From Calothrix sp. FI2-JRJ7 (GTDB taxonomy: Bacteria; Cyanobacteriota; Cyanobacteriia; Cyanobacteriales; Nostocaceae): a stretch of DNA of 64,000 nt. The stretch is from assembly GCA_019359675.1 (NCBI GenBank), contig JAHHGX010000089.1, positions 48,607-112,606 on the forward strand, read 5' to 3'. Positions within the stretch are counted from its first letter, which is position 1. Each line of letters starts with the position of its first letter. Below the pieces are notes generated by a model, which was not told the DNA's origin, did no database searches, and saw only the letters and a list, made by a program, of their open reading frames with translations. Shown in pieces: positions 42,157 through 52,735 of the stretch. Position numbers and translations under genes: made by a program.

Positions 42157-42924
42157 ATGTCTAATTTGCCTAAATCGTTTTCAGTTTTGGGACTACCCGT
42201 CCACGTAATCGCTAACTACCCCGACTGGTTACAAGAACGCTTAGAACAAAGTCAGGGAGCGCATGTTGTCACCCTAAATGCGGAAATGACGATGCAAGCG
42301 GAACGTAACGAAGCCTTGTCTAAAATTATTCAAAATGCAGAGCTTGTAATTCCCGATGGCGCCGGGGTAGTTTTATATCTCCAACTGCTGAAGAAGCAAA
42401 ATGTCAACCGTGTTCCAGGTATTGAGCTTGCAGAAGCATTACTACAAAATTTGGGACAATCAAGCTCAAAATTAAATGCACCCAAAGTATTTTTCTACGG
42501 TGGAAGTCCTGGAGTTGCTCAAAAAGCTGCTGACTATTGGCAGTCACAGTCACCAGGATTAACAATTGCAGGTACCCATTCTGGATATCACTCAGAACTT
42601 GAAGAAGAACAATTAAAGCAAACTTTGGCTCAAATTCAGCCACAGCTAATTTTAGTTGGTTTGGGAGTACCTCGCCAAGAAATGTGGATTGCTCAAAATC
42701 GCCATTTATGTCCACAGGCTATTTGGATAGGTGTCGGTGGTAGTTTGGATATTTGGTCGGGTATCAAAACACGCGCTCCCAATTGGTTAGGAAACAATAA
42801 CTTAGAATGGCTATATCGTTTATATAAAGAGCCTTGGCGCTGGCGCCGAATGTTATCTTTACCTGAATTTGCATTGAAGTCAATTGTATATTGTATCACC
42901 GACAGGCGCGCAGTCAGTCAGTAA
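42157..42924 (+). CDS. WecG/TagA/CpsF-family glycosyltransferase
   Basis: About 255 residues of the WecG/TagA/CpsF family (GT26), which adds a sugar such as N-acetylmannosamine (or its uronic acid) to a lipid-linked intermediate. Motifs are VVTLNAEMTMQAERN, LVIPDGAGVVLYL (with the catalytic Asp), RVPGIELAEALL, FFYGGSPGVAQKAADYW, LILVGLGVPRQEMWIA and a C-terminal membrane-associating basic helix (EWLYRLYKEPWRWRRML). The ATG at 42157 is preferred over a GTG at 42133. The gene stands alone, followed by a palindrome. Confidence 0.9.
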   Translation: MSNLPKSFSVLGLPVHVIANYPDWLQERLEQSQGAHVVTLNAEMTMQAERNEALSKIIQNAELVIPDGAGVVLYLQLLKKQNVNRVPGIELAEALLQNLGQSSSKLNAPKVFFYGGSPGVAQKAADYWQSQSPGLTIAGTHSGYHSELEEEQLKQTLAQIQPQLILVGLGVPRQEMWIAQNRHLCPQAIWIGVGGSLDIWSGIKTRAPNWLGNNNLEWLYRLYKEPWRWRRMLSLPEFALKSIVYCITDRRAVSQ

Positions 42925-42927
42925 TTA

Positions 42928-42955
42928 GTAGGGGCTAAACATGTTTAGTCTCTAC
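42928..42955. repeat. GTAGAGAC palindrome, copy 4
   Basis: GTAGGGGCTAAACATGTTTA followed by GTCTCTAC, a 28-bp near-palindrome four bases after the WecG-type stop. The core matches the copy at 34003. Confidence 0.7.
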
Positions 42956-43056
42956 AACAAAAAAATATTGAAATTTTGATATTGTTGGGCATAGTCTGGG
43001 AATCCTTAATTTTGTAACCATACATCTTTAAGTAAAATACCCCTTTAAATGACTCT

Positions 43057-43800
43057 ATGGCTGTCTCAACAAATCAAGCAACTTCCAATCAAACTGTACT
43101 AGACCGAGAACAAGATATTCCAACGTTAAATGCAGTAAACATGGTACAACTGCATAACGTTACAAAAGCATACGTTAACCAGCTTGCCCTATCTGACATC
43201 AACTTAGAGGTCAAAAAAGGAGAATTTCTATTTGTTACAGGAGCAAGCGGTTCGGGTAAGTCCACGCTTCTAAAAATGCTGTACGGTGAAGAACTACCTA
43301 CACAGGGTGAAGTGACGGTCGATGAATGTAATGTCGCGCAAATGCGAGGTGACGCTTTATCTTTATTACGGCGCCGTATTGGCATTGTTTTTCAAGACTA
43401 CAAATTAATTCAACAGCGAACAGTCGCAGAAAATGTAACAGTCGTCTTGGAAGCTCAGGGTTATACACGTAAAGAAATTCAACGGCGCCTAGAACCAACT
43501 TTAAAAGTAGTAGGTTTGCTATCAAAAGCCAATTGTTTTCCGGGTCAACTTTCTGGAGGAGAGCAGCAAAGAGTTGGGATAGCCCGTGCAATAGTCAGTA
43601 CACCACCGTTAATACTGGCAGATGAACCTACCGGAAATCTTGACCCTGATAACTCTTGGCAAATTATACAAATTTTTCGGAAATTAAACGCTTTTGGCGC
43701 CACCGTCATTATCACCACCCACGACGAGCAGTTGGTACGACGCTGTAATCACAGAGTTGTACAGGTTTGTAATGGAAAACTATTAACCAAAAACATTTAA
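43057..43800 (+). CDS. ftsE: Cell-division ATP-binding protein FtsE
   Basis: A 247-residue ABC ATPase of the FtsE type, which with FtsX couples division to peptidoglycan hydrolase activation. Motifs are Walker [16 protein letters not shown], the Q-loop [16 protein letters not shown], signature [15 protein letters not shown], Walker [14 protein letters not shown] and the switch His in IITTHDEQL. It has an unconserved N-terminal extension of about 30 residues rich in Thr, Asn and Gln. ftsX is not adjacent; the next gene is on the other strand and its stop overlaps the ftsE stop by four bases. Confidence 0.88.
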   Translation: MAVSTNQATSNQTVLDREQDIPTLNAVNMVQLHNVTKAYVNQLALSDINLEVKKGEFLFVTGASGSGKSTLLKMLYGEELPTQGEVTVDECNVAQMRGDALSLLRRRIGIVFQDYKLIQQRTVAENVTVVLEAQGYTRKEIQRRLEPTLKVVGLLSKANCFPGQLSGGEQQRVGIARAIVSTPPLILADEPTGNLDPDNSWQIIQIFRKLNAFGATVIITTHDEQLVRRCNHRVVQVCNGKLLTKNI

Positions 43801-44567
43801 GCAGTGGGGGCCTTCTGTTTGACTTTGACGAACAGTGGCTTTAATGGAATAGCACCACCATTTGATGTTTGTAACTTTTCTACCGCTTGTAAACTATCAA
43901 ACGCTGTGTCTCGTATTAATGTTTCTTCTTCAGTAGTTAACAAAAGCTGTAAGCAATCAATTACAGCTTTGCGCTCTGAAACGTCAATATCAAAACGAGT
44001 CACTAATTTTGTTAGTTGACGTAAAGCAATTAAACGTTTCAGCGGGTCTGATTCAGTTAACTTTTGTAACAATTGGTCAATTTGGTTCTGCTCTTTGTTG
44101 TCATTAATAGTGGTGATTAGCCATACTAGTAAGATTAAAGTCAACAGCGTTCCTGCACCTTGCATTAAGGCGCCAGTTGCAATCCAAGGATTTTTCGAGC
44201 CAAGAAATACAGCTATAGCCGTGTAGCTAGTAAAAGTAGCAATACCACCACTAAATACAGCTATTAGTAACCGCCGATTGTGCTTGTCAAAAAATTGACT
44301 CAATTGCAACCAATAGTTTGACAAGTCTCGCTTTTGCAACGAATAAGCTGATACCATTGTACCAACACCAATACTAGTTGCAAGCAGTAACTTCCAGTTC
44401 CATAGCAGCATCGCTAAAACTATTGTTAAAAAGCTAAGAACTCCACCAGGTCCTGGTTGGAATCGCTCTTTACTTCGTAGATGCGTGGCTTTTATCTTGG
44501 GCATTCCAAGTGCCAAGTTGGAAATCTGGTTTATTAACTGCTGCCACGAAGACGAAGCCTGTGCCAC
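43797..44567 (-). CDS. Membrane protein with C-terminal HEAT-like helical domain
   Basis: A 256-residue protein. Its first 160 residues hold about four membrane segments (GGVLSFLTIVLAMLLWNW, LLIAVFSGGIATFTSYTAIA, LMQGAGTLLTLILLVWLITT). A soluble helical region of about 90 residues follows, with DPLKRLIALRQLTKLVTRFD resembling armadillo/HEAT repeats. I do not know its function; similar proteins are common in cyanobacteria. It starts with GTG at 44567 and overlaps ftsE at the 3' end by four bases in convergent orientation. Confidence 0.75.
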   Translation of the reverse strand: MAQASSSWQQLINQISNLALGMPKIKATHLRSKERFQPGPGGVLSFLTIVLAMLLWNWKLLLATSIGVGTMVSAYSLQKRDLSNYWLQLSQFFDKHNRRLLIAVFSGGIATFTSYTAIAVFLGSKNPWIATGALMQGAGTLLTLILLVWLITTINDNKEQNQIDQLLQKLTESDPLKRLIALRQLTKLVTRFDIDVSERKAVIDCLQLLLTTEEETLIRDTAFDSLQAVEKLQTSNGGAIPLKPLFVKVKQKAPTA

Positions 44568-44740
44568 TGTTTTTTACCTTTTTATAACCTTGTATTGAAT
44601 TGATATAAGTAAGGTTGACCCTAAAATAATGGGACAGATACCTTGCTCCCGTATATTCTATACAAGAATATCCAGCAAACGGAAAAAACAATTAATTTTT
44701 TAGGTATTTCAAAAAGTTTTGGCGCCATCGTAAATAATGG

Positions 44741-45367
44741 TTAAGAGCAAAAGCTAAAATTATCGACGGTAAATTGCCCATCAAACGCGCAGAAGGTGAT
44801 GCTGTATATTTGGGATGCTTTGACTGACATCAGGGCGTTAGGAAGAAGTGTTGAGTCAGAATTTGCCAGATTCCCAACTGGCAGTACTGCTTGTGCCACA
44901 ATTTTACGTTCGCGGTTGTATGCTGACAGTAGTAGTCGCTGCGAACTTGTAACTAAAGCTTTTACTATATTTACCGGACGTGTGAAAGCAACTTCTAAGA
45001 AACCACCTTTAGGCGCCCCCATTAATACAATTGCATTATCGGTTGGAAATGCTGGATTTGAGGGTTGTATCGCAATACAATTATTGAAAATGACTCCGAA
45101 TTCTTCATACTGATGTTCAACAACTTCAAAGCATTTCAAAGTGTCTAAATTTAGGCAAACGCAATCTCCATTATCATTTGTAGTATCAACCTCATTACTG
45201 TACTCAGTAGGCGTTACTGGCACTGCCGCCTCTAGATACTCTAACGAAGATGGTTCGATAGTACGCGACATTCGAGAATCGGTAAGTTGACGTCTGTGTT
45301 GGGATAACCTCAGTAAAGTATCTGTATCTGTATCTGTATCTGGTTGAAAAAAACTCTGTTTTATCAT
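44741..45367 (-). CDS. Unknown protein with a PEP-CTERM-protein-like beta domain
   Basis: A 208-residue protein. From about residue 88 it reads EEFGVIFNNCIAIQPSNPAF, LEVAFTRPVNIVKALVTSSQ, RLLLSAYNRERKIVAQAVLP and YSITFCAFDGQFTVDNFSF, a pattern I recall from the beta-sandwich of cyanobacterial PEP-CTERM secreted proteins. No signal peptide or PEP-CTERM tail is present, so this form is probably cytoplasmic or a fragment. Near the N-terminus a 6-bp tandem repeat (TCTGTA on the plus strand, 45318-45341) encodes Asp-Thr four times. Changes in copy number would keep the frame. Confidence 0.65.
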   Translation of the reverse strand: MIKQSFFQPDTDTDTDTLLRLSQHRRQLTDSRMSRTIEPSSLEYLEAAVPVTPTEYSNEVDTTNDNGDCVCLNLDTLKCFEVVEHQYEEFGVIFNNCIAIQPSNPAFPTDNAIVLMGAPKGGFLEVAFTRPVNIVKALVTSSQRLLLSAYNRERKIVAQAVLPVGNLANSDSTLLPNALMSVKASQIYSITFCAFDGQFTVDNFSFCS

Positions 45368-45926
45368 AAAAACCTCGCCTCTAGCATAAACGAGAAACTC
45401 AAACCACTGTTAATTAGATACAAGGCAATCGCTCTAATTTCTGTGATAGTGCGTATTTTTTGAAATTTTAAAGTTTGTGTATAGGTTTGTTTCATTGCTT
45501 TAAAACACAGTCATTAACTAAAAAAGACTGATTTACAAGGATTGCCGCTTGCAGGGACTGGACACTAAGTAATATCAGTAATATTTCTGATAGATTATCA
45601 CAAAACATGGTAGTTTAAATGCACCACAAGTAATACCCGCTACACGTATTAGCATTAAAATCATAGTGTGTATAGCTATGATTCGACTCTATATGTGGCA
45701 TAAAAATCACTAAATCTTCACAAATGTTACGGTGACATTTACATCGGCTTAATTTGCAAGTCAGGGAAATATAGGCTTTTCCTGACAGTAGTTACAAGAT
45801 TATCTATCTCAGTAAATACAAATTAATAGTGTTTTTGTGCTAGTGCTTATATTTACATAAAGCCGCCAATAATCGCAAACCATACAACAAATGAGAGGTA
45901 AGGCACAGGTCAATTAAATATAAAGT
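45368..45926. other. Intergenic, nothing recognised
   Basis: A 560-bp AT-rich divergent gap. I see no ORF with a ribosome-binding site, no RNA gene and no copy of the dispersed repeat families. Confidence 0.45.
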
Positions 45927-45947
45927 GTGTTAGTTAAGTACTTGAGA

Positions 45948-46892
45948 ATGCAATTTTTTGTTTCCCGTTCCCAAAAAAACCCTAATTTATTTATGTTTCA
46001 GCCATTAGGATTTGAGCAACGCTCGATAATGACCTCACTTGGTAGAATGGTATATTACACCAATGGTGCCAACCCTTGGCAAAAAAGCGAGCAAAAAAAC
46101 ATAGTAAAGGAAAACTTAGTATTTCTACATGGCTTTGGTGGTGGTTCTTCAGCTTACGAGTGGTCAAAAGTGTACCCAGCGTTTGCTGACTTCTACCAAG
46201 TTTTGGCGCCTGATTTAATCGGATGGGGAAGTTCAGAGCATCCTGCACGCAATTACCAAGTAGATGATTACTTGACGACGATTCGAGAATTCTTAGTATC
46301 AACCTGCCCAGAACCAGTAACCGTAGTTGCTTCTTCGTTAACTGCTGCTTTTGTAATCAGGGTAGCTTGTGTACATCCAGAACTTTTCAAATCGCTAATT
46401 TTAACCACACCTGCGGGACTTGCCGACTTTGGTGAAGATTATTCACGCAGTATTTTTGCTCAAATCGTCAGCATACCGATAATTGACCGTTTGCTTTACA
46501 GTACGGGTATCGCCACAAGAGAGGGTATTCGCTCATTTTTAGAGCAACGTCAATTTGCCGAAAAAGACCGTATTTTTCCAGAAATTATCGAGGCATATTT
46601 AGAATCGGCACAGCAGCCAAATGCCGAATATGCGGCATTATCGTTTGTGCGTGGCGATTTAAGCTTCGATTTATCATTATATATACATCAGCTTAAAACC
46701 CCTACAGGAATTATCTGGGGAAAAAAATCTCAGTTCACAGGCCCCGAAATTGGGCGCCGTTTTGCCCAAATGAACAGTAACGCAATCCGCATTTTTGAAC
46801 AAATAGAAAACGTTGGCTTAACACCACAGCTAGAATTGCCTGCTGTAACGATTGGATTAATCCGCCAATTTATGCCTTTGTTGGCAATTTAA
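45948..46892 (+). CDS. Alpha/beta-fold hydrolase
   Basis: A hydrolase of about 314 residues. The oxyanion motif is LVFLHGFGGGSSAYEW, a DLIGWGSSEHP loop follows, and the nucleophile elbow VVASSLTAAF has Ser where GxSxG usually occurs (A-S-S-L-T). An acidic residue lies in the TGIIWGKKSQFTG region. The canonical catalytic His near the C-terminus is not obvious (FEQIENVGLTPQLELP), so catalysis by the usual triad is doubtful. Starts at ATG 45948 or ATG 45993 (MFQPLGFEQR) are possible, the latter matching my memory of homologues. The last 23 bp overlap the convergent NYN gene. Confidence 0.8.
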   Translation: MQFFVSRSQKNPNLFMFQPLGFEQRSIMTSLGRMVYYTNGANPWQKSEQKNIVKENLVFLHGFGGGSSAYEWSKVYPAFADFYQVLAPDLIGWGSSEHPARNYQVDDYLTTIREFLVSTCPEPVTVVASSLTAAFVIRVACVHPELFKSLILTTPAGLADFGEDYSRSIFAQIVSIPIIDRLLYSTGIATREGIRSFLEQRQFAEKDRIFPEIIEAYLESAQQPNAEYAALSFVRGDLSFDLSLYIHQLKTPTGIIWGKKSQFTGPEIGRRFAQMNSNAIRIFEQIENVGLTPQLELPAVTIGLIRQFMPLLAI

Positions 46893-48180
46893 ATAAAGTA
46901 ATAAAAGTCTCTAAATCTTCAGGAAGATGGTGAACAGCAAACTCCGCGTGTTCAAGAAAAATGTCCTTAGCGGTTTTACTCTGAAAATGGTGTGATACTA
47001 CTTGATTAACACCAATATGGTACTTATTGTGAAATATCTTGGACATTTTGGACAACTTCATCCATTGATTCCCAGTCCGAGACTCTTCTTCGCGAATAAT
47101 ATCTTTGATTTGACTGACAAATTGCTCCATAGTCGGTAAAACCGTATGAACATGTGTTTTACCGCTTTGAATATCAAGTACCGTCAGATTACTACCTTGT
47201 TTTACTACCCGGTAGACATTTAAGCCATTTTGCATCATGTGATTGCACAAGTTTGTCATCACATTATCTGATGAGCAAACAAAAACTTCTTTGGCATTTG
47301 GAAAGCGCTGATTAATCGACGAGCCAAAAGTTATCATCTTTCCATCGGCGTTATCTCTACCCGAAGGTACATGAATCAAATCATAGTTACGTGCATGTAG
47401 TTCAGCGTCGAGCTTACCCTTACGACACCAATTTGCAAAAGCAACTTTAACTTGAATTGGGTTATTGCAAATTGAACTCAAGAATTTTTCAGTTTCGCTA
47501 TTAAATTGTAAGTTTTCTGCATCTAATAATAATACTGCGACTCCGCCCTGTGTATAAGGCGCGTTGTTTATATTATTATCTATGGTGCCAGGAGTATTAT
47601 TTGTAGTTTCTGAAGTATTTGATTCTAAAGCGTTTGATTCTAAAGTATTTGATTCTGATGTGTCTGGAGTAGTCTCGACATTCTTTTGAGTTTCTTCATC
47701 GACTATCGCAGGTTGATTCGTATTGTTTGTGAGGTTTTCTGTCTCAGAAGTAGATTTTATGGGTTCATCATTTACTGTAGAACCACTGGAACCACTAGGC
47801 GCATTTTGATCAGTTTCATTTTCACTAATTTTACTGGCGCCGTTGGCATCTAGTTTTGAACTACCAAGTTGAGAAACTTCCTTAAATAAGTCAATTAATA
47901 TAGGTGAAGAGAAAGACTCAGGGGAAAGCAACGCTCTCAAAAATTTCTGTAAAAGTTGCTGTGTAAGCTTTTCGTCTTGAGTTTGCCCAAGTATCTCGGT
48001 TAATTTGTTAACCAAACCAGATTGATGACGACTACTTTGCCAAGGTATTTCTCTATACTTTTCGAGTAGTAATTCTGGCTGCTGTACTTGAATAGCAATA
48101 ATAGCTTGGCAAACCTTGGAACCTATTTGCGAATGTAAAGTAGAATTGTCAGCAGTCAGAACAGTACTCATAACGCTCAT
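46870..48180 (-). CDS. NYN-domain protein with low-complexity linker
   Basis: A 436-residue protein in three parts. An N-terminal helical domain covers residues 1-115. A Ser/Thr/Asn/Glu-rich linker covers about 115-210, with tandem units SNTLESNALESNTSE. A NYN (PIN-like) domain starts at GVAVLLLDAENLQF and has FANWCRKGKLDAELHARNYD, the acidic SGRDNADGKMITFG and VFVCSSDNVMTNLC. A C-terminal helical domain (QWMKLSKMSKIFHNKYHIG) resembles an OST-HTH/RNA-binding module. NYN domains are RNA nucleases or RNA-binding relatives, so an RNA-processing role is inferred. Confidence 0.82.
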   Translation of the reverse strand: MSVMSTVLTADNSTLHSQIGSKVCQAIIAIQVQQPELLLEKYREIPWQSSRHQSGLVNKLTEILGQTQDEKLTQQLLQKFLRALLSPESFSSPILIDLFKEVSQLGSSKLDANGASKISENETDQNAPSGSSGSTVNDEPIKSTSETENLTNNTNQPAIVDEETQKNVETTPDTSESNTLESNALESNTSETTNNTPGTIDNNINNAPYTQGGVAVLLLDAENLQFNSETEKFLSSICNNPIQVKVAFANWCRKGKLDAELHARNYDLIHVPSGRDNADGKMITFGSSINQRFPNAKEVFVCSSDNVMTNLCNHMMQNGLNVYRVVKQGSNLTVLDIQSGKTHVHTVLPTMEQFVSQIKDIIREEESRTGNQWMKLSKMSKIFHNKYHIGVNQVVSHHFQSKTAKDIFLEHAEFAVHHLPEDLETFITLFKLPTKA

Positions 48181-48388
48181 ATAGCACAGTAGGGCATCCT
48201 CGAACAGGAATGATTTTCATAGACGGTAATATACTTATGTTATATTCGCACTTAAAAGTCACTGGCATCAGTATATTTACTACGCTACTACTGGCTTCAA
48301 GACTTCTCTAACTTGATTTTGCAACCAATTCTCAAATAATGTTTATATAGGACGGGCTTTCTCTGCCCATCCCACAATATTTTAATGG

Positions 48389-51300
48389 TTAAGTGGTGGT
48401 AGTTAGTGAGTTAAGCTGTACATTTTTTAGTGTTGCTAGTAAGTTATTGCCTTTGCTGATTAGGGTGTCATTGCCGTTAATTTTGGTGTTGAGTACATCT
48501 GTGGCGAGCAAAGTGCTACCACGACTGATCTGGTCGTTGGCGCCAAATCCAATTATGGTAGTTATACCGGAACCTGCGTTGATGACGAATTTATCGGCGC
48601 CACTTCCAGCGTGGATAGTATTGTTACCACCAACAGATGTGATGGTATTTGCTCCTTCACCTGCGTAAATTGTGTTATTTCCTTCACCAACAGTGATGTT
48701 ATCATCTCCGGCGCCTGCGTAAATGGTGTTATCTCCGTTGCCTGTAGAGATACGGTTTTGACCTTCACCTGCGTAAATGGTGTTATCTCCGTTGCCTAAA
48801 AAGAAAGTATCGTTGTTGGCGCCACCAAAAGCTGTGTTATTCCCGTCACCAGCAATAAAGTAGTTTTTACCTTCACCACCATAGATAATATTATTCCCGT
48901 CACCAGCAGTGAATAGTTCGTCTATTGAAGTGCCGTATAATGTATCATCTCCTTGACCACCTGTAATTTGGGTAGTTGGGAGATTTAGTCCAGCAACTCC
49001 AACACGTGGGTCGAGGTTGAGGGGTGTATCAAGTCCAAGCAGGATAATTTCGTTATTGTCGATAGCTGGAGGACGACCAATCGAAAATGGATAATTGTTA
49101 TCGTTGGCAACCAAGATTGTATTTTCGTCAATTACCAAAACGTCTTCGATAGTTTGGAACGGGAATTTAAAGTTGGTGCTTCCGTCTTGGTTGAGGTCGT
49201 TAGGGTCTTGGACATTGAGTAAATCTACAATTTCTTGTTTACTAACAAAACCGTTAGTATCTTTCTTGGATAAATCAACTTTGTAGATTTTCTTGAATTG
49301 CGCTGCATCTCCCTGACCATTATCGCGTTCAATGACTAAATACTCGTTAGCGTTAACTACAGCAAAGTCACCAATTGCGTTACTAGGATTTTCCAGTTGG
49401 TAATAACCTGCTAGACCTTGATATTTGCTTGATGCAATATCAAATTCGTAAATTCGCAGCGAACCAGCAGGGTCTCCAACTACTGTACCTTCGAGTAAAG
49501 GATACAATTTGGTTTTATCAGGATTAATTGCCATCCCTTCAAAACCTCTCGAACCACCTAAATTAGATACTGCTGGTGTATCTACATAAAGGTCACGGAT
49601 TGTATCTCCTAATCCTGGGAAGTCAGTAAAATAACCGTCAACTCCTAATTCAATAAATTGCTTGTATTCGTTTGCTGGATTGCCGTTATAATCTGGCGCC
49701 AAGAATACATTCTCATTACGTAGTGTATAAAGATGTACTAGTAACCCTGCTGCATGGGCATCTTGAACCAAAGTTGTAGGCGCCAAAAGTGTACCATCAC
49801 TACCCGCTGGTACAATTAATCTTTTATTCGGCCCAATACCAGCAGCATATTTAGATATTTCACTAAGTTCAGCTGGTTTCGTTAAATCACCATAAGTCCG
49901 GTTGTCACCATTAACAACTAAATCATACGGACGGTCGTTTGCACCACCAAATAATTGCACCAAAGGAATATCAACACCAGCGTTGGGCATGATGACATCG
50001 TTGAGTTCCTTTAAATTACCAGTTTCAAACGACTGGATAAATACACGTTGGGGGTCGGTAAAGTTTTGGGCAACGAGAGTATCGATTAATTTTTGTCCCA
50101 AGTTCGTATTGATGGGAGTACCGTCGATACGCTTACCTTCGGTTGCAAAATATGTAGGGTGCTTCGTTTCGGGATAAATACCAATTTTGCGTCCCGTTTC
50201 TAGCTCGACTTGTTGTACTAAGTCGATAATTTCATCCAAGGTAGGAACTTGGAGTTTATCGTTATTAAAACGAGTACCGCGTAAAGCTGGTAAACGTTCG
50301 ATTGCGTTGAGAGTTTTGAGTTCCGCCAATGTAAAATCTTCAGTAAACCAACCACGCACCGAGCGTCCATCGATAACTTTCGTTGTTAAACGGTCGGCAA
50401 ATTCAGGACGTTCATAAACATCAGTACTAGTGTCGGTATTATTGAGACTACCATCAGCATTAAGAACAGCTAAAGCGTTTTCGTGACGAGCGACAAGAAT
50501 ACCATCTTTAGTAGCGACTAAATCAGGTTCAATAAAATCGGCACCTTGAGCAATTGCTAATTTATATGCCGCCAAAGTGTGTTCGGGACGTTCGCCACTG
50601 GCGCCTCGATGTCCAATGACTATAGGTGGGTTTTTGTCAAGTGTATTAAATTCAGGTGTTGCTAGAACATCAGGGTTTTGTGGTGAACGAACGAATGGCG
50701 CCACAATTTGGTCGCGGACTAAATCACCCGTACCAGGAAAATCACTAAAATAGCCATCAACTCCCAACTGAATAAACTGTCTATATTCAAGTTCAGGATT
50801 ACCGTTATAATCTGCTGCTAAAAATCTTCCTTCGTTACGAAATGTATATGGATGTACTAGTAAGCCTGCGGTATGAGCATCTTGAACTAAACTAGTTGGT
50901 GGTAAAGTAGTTTTGTCAGCATCGTTGATTGCACCATCTTTATTTACATCATCGGCAATACCATCATTATTGGCATCTACTCCTTTAACAGAAACAATCA
51001 TTCGTTTCCAAGGGCCAATACCATCAGCATAAGTGGCAATTTCTTTCAACCCATCAGGTGTTCGTAGGTCAGCATAAGTACGTTCATCACCATTAACTAC
51101 GAAATCATATGGTTTTGTCTCAATTAACGAACCATCTAACCGAACATCGGTAGCATCGAGTAACTGCACCAAAGGTATATCAATACCAGCATTCGGCATT
51201 AATACACTATTGAGTTCTTTTAAATTACTAGTTTCAAACGACTGAATAAATACTCGTGTGGGGTCGGTAAATTCTGCCTTGACTAATGTGTCAACAAGGT

Positions 51301-52303
51301 TTTCTTCGAGTGATAGACCTAAATTATCATGGAATATCGGATGCTTAGTTTCTGGATAGATACCAACTTTGCGTCCGGTAAGTGCTTCTTCAAGTTTTAC
51401 TAAATTAATAATTTCTTCAAGCGTAGGAATTTCTAAAACTCCGTTGAAAGCTTGAGTTCGATAATCTTGCGGCATTATTGCGCGCAGCGTTTTAATTTCT
51501 GCCAAAGTAAAATCAGAAGCAAAGAAACCTTCTTCTGCGACACCATCAACAATTTTAGTTGTTTTACGGTCTGCAAATTCTGGACGGTCGCTAACGTCGG
51601 TGGTGTTAATTAAATTTGGTTCATGACGCGCGATTAATACCCCATCCTTAGTAGAAACTAGGTCAGGCTCGATAAAATCAGCACCTCGGTCAATGGCTAA
51701 TTTGTATGCAGCTAACGTATGTTCGGGTAATTCACCACTGGCGCCTCGGTGTCCAATTACCAATGGAGGTTGCCCATTTAGGGTATTTAATGTAAATTCA
51801 TTCGGTGTAGCAATTGGAGCATCGAGTAATTTACCACTGTTATCGAAGTGTAGTAAATAGGGTCCAAACTCATCACCAATCCAGATAGTATTATCTTTAG
51901 CAATGACAAACGATTCAATATCAAAATCGGCGCCTGTAAGTAACCGCTCTTGTGATTCTTCGTTGGTAATTTTGAATGGTACTTTTTTATCTGGGTCTGC
52001 TAACTGAATAAAATTATCTACTTTTACAGTCCCATCACCTGAAGAACTAGTACGAAAATTTGGTTCAACTTTGTATATGCGTAAGAAAAAATCTGAACTA
52101 TTTGTTTTGGCGCCGTAACCGTTATCAGCCATGAACCAAAATTGATTTTGTCCTGCAAATTGCACCGCACTAAATCCTTGAACAGGTTGCCCAGGAAACG
52201 GGCCAGTGCGACCATTTGCAGAAATGTCTTTACCTGATACTGGGCCTGAAGCGAAGGTATCAGCAGGAAGGAACGCGAATCCTTTGAGTGTTGCGTTTGT
52301 CAT
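48389..52303 (-). CDS. Secreted-type phosphodiesterase: two GDPD domains nested in a phytase-like domain, plus RTX repeats
   Basis: A 1304-residue protein. Residues 1-175 are the first half of an esterase-like/phytase domain ([40 protein letters not shown]). Two glycerophosphodiester phosphodiesterase domains follow (about 180-540 and 558-910), each with [20 protein letters not shown], the metal-binding ADFIEPDLV and TKDG, and YPETKHP. The phytase-like domain then resumes ([40 protein letters not shown]). From about 1110 to the end are calcium-binding RTX nonapeptides ([20 protein letters not shown]). No N-terminal signal peptide is present, consistent with type I secretion. The domain set and the Pst/PhoA neighbours indicate release of phosphate from organic phosphodiesters outside the cell. 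Confidence 0.92.
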   Translation of the reverse strand: MTNATLKGFAFLPADTFASGPVSGKDISANGRTGPFPGQPVQGFSAVQFAGQNQFWFMADNGYGAKTNSSDFFLRIYKVEPNFRTSSSGDGTVKVDNFIQLADPDKKVPFKITNEESQERLLTGADFDIESFVIAKDNTIWIGDEFGPYLLHFDNSGKLLDAPIATPNEFTLNTLNGQPPLVIGHRGASGELPEHTLAAYKLAIDRGADFIEPDLVSTKDGVLIARHEPNLINTTDVSDRPEFADRKTTKIVDGVAEEGFFASDFTLAEIKTLRAIMPQDYRTQAFNGVLEIPTLEEIINLVKLEEALTGRKVGIYPETKHPIFHDNLGLSLEENLVDTLVKAEFTDPTRVFIQSFETSNLKELNSVLMPNAGIDIPLVQLLDATDVRLDGSLIETKPYDFVVNGDERTYADLRTPDGLKEIATYADGIGPWKRMIVSVKGVDANNDGIADDVNKDGAINDADKTTLPPTSLVQDAHTAGLLVHPYTFRNEGRFLAADYNGNPELEYRQFIQLGVDGYFSDFPGTGDLVRDQIVAPFVRSPQNPDVLATPEFNTLDKNPPIVIGHRGASGERPEHTLAAYKLAIAQGADFIEPDLVATKDGILVARHENALAVLNADGSLNNTDTSTDVYERPEFADRLTTKVIDGRSVRGWFTEDFTLAELKTLNAIERLPALRGTRFNNDKLQVPTLDEIIDLVQQVELETGRKIGIYPETKHPTYFATEGKRIDGTPINTNLGQKLIDTLVAQNFTDPQRVFIQSFETGNLKELNDVIMPNAGVDIPLVQLFGGANDRPYDLVVNGDNRTYGDLTKPAELSEISKYAAGIGPNKRLIVPAGSDGTLLAPTTLVQDAHAAGLLVHLYTLRNENVFLAPDYNGNPANEYKQFIELGVDGYFTDFPGLGDTIRDLYVDTPAVSNLGGSRGFEGMAINPDKTKLYPLLEGTVVGDPAGSLRIYEFDIASSKYQGLAGYYQLENPSNAIGDFAVVNANEYLVIERDNGQGDAAQFKKIYKVDLSKKDTNGFVSKQEIVDLLNVQDPNDLNQDGSTNFKFPFQTIEDVLVIDENTILVANDNNYPFSIGRPPAIDNNEIILLGLDTPLNLDPRVGVAGLNLPTTQITGGQGDDTLYGTSIDELFTAGDGNNIIYGGEGKNYFIAGDGNNTAFGGANNDTFFLGNGDNTIYAGEGQNRISTGNGDNTIYAGAGDDNITVGEGNNTIYAGEGANTITSVGGNNTIHAGSGADKFVINAGSGITTIIGFGANDQISRGSTLLATDVLNTKINGNDTLISKGNNLLATLKNVQLNSLTTTT

Positions 52304-52389
52304 TGTTTTGATATGTGTAAATACAAAAGAGTAAGGGAAACAGAACTTTCCCGTATGATTATTAATTTTTATGCTTATGGTAAGAAAAA

Positions 52390-52470
52390 CACACTATAGC
52401 CGTATATTCCACAAGCTTGTAGCTACACTTTGCCACGTGGAAGTTAAGAAAAGGCAAATAAACGATTAAC
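52390..52470 (-). promoter_or_regulatory. Candidate Pho box region upstream of the GDPD-phytase gene
   Basis: GTTAAG (TTAAG at 52444) and GATTAAC (TTAAC at 52466) are exactly 22 bp apart, two 11-bp helical turns, with a degenerate unit between. The whole stretch, including CTATAGCCGTATATTCC and TTTGCCACG, closely resembles 55285-55370 upstream of the phosphatase gene. Confidence 0.6.
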
Positions 52471-52475
52471 AGTTC

Positions 52476-52508
52476 GCAACGGATACAACGGATGTAACGG
52501 ATTATTTA
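52476..52508. repeat. GCAACGGATACAAC...GATGTAACGG repeat, copy 2
   Basis: GCAACGGATACAACGGATGT followed by AACGGATTATT matches 16725-16747 with one mismatch over the shared 26 bp. The following 52509-52690 stretch holds no recognised gene. Confidence 0.6.
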
Positions 52509-52695
52509 TTAGTTACAAACAAAAATTGTTACCAAAGTATTGAGGAGCGACTGATTAAAGCGGCTGGAAAAGAATTAGATACGGCTCATATCGGTATAAT
52601 CGAAGCACAGGAGTGGAAGTTTAAAAATAGTAGCCAATTTTCCAGAAAAGGAAGTTGTGCTTGCCAAGTCTTAAGGTATTGTTGATACTTTTATA

Positions 52696-52728
52696 AGTTG
52701 GGTTACGCGTTCGCGTAACCCAACCTAC
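52696..52728. repeat. GTAGGTTGGGTTACGC palindrome
   Basis: AGTTGGGTTACGCG and CGCGTAACCCAACCT pair almost perfectly. It belongs to the GTAGGTTGGG family and lies eight bases after the phosphatase gene stop, so it may end that transcript. Confidence 0.7.
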
Positions 52729-52735
52729 TTTTGCG

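Noticed and set aside
48562..48799. Regular repeats in the RTX tail as a possible CRISPR or satellite array
   Set aside because: They are degenerate 27-bp (nine-codon) units that encode calcium-binding RTX nonapeptides in frame.
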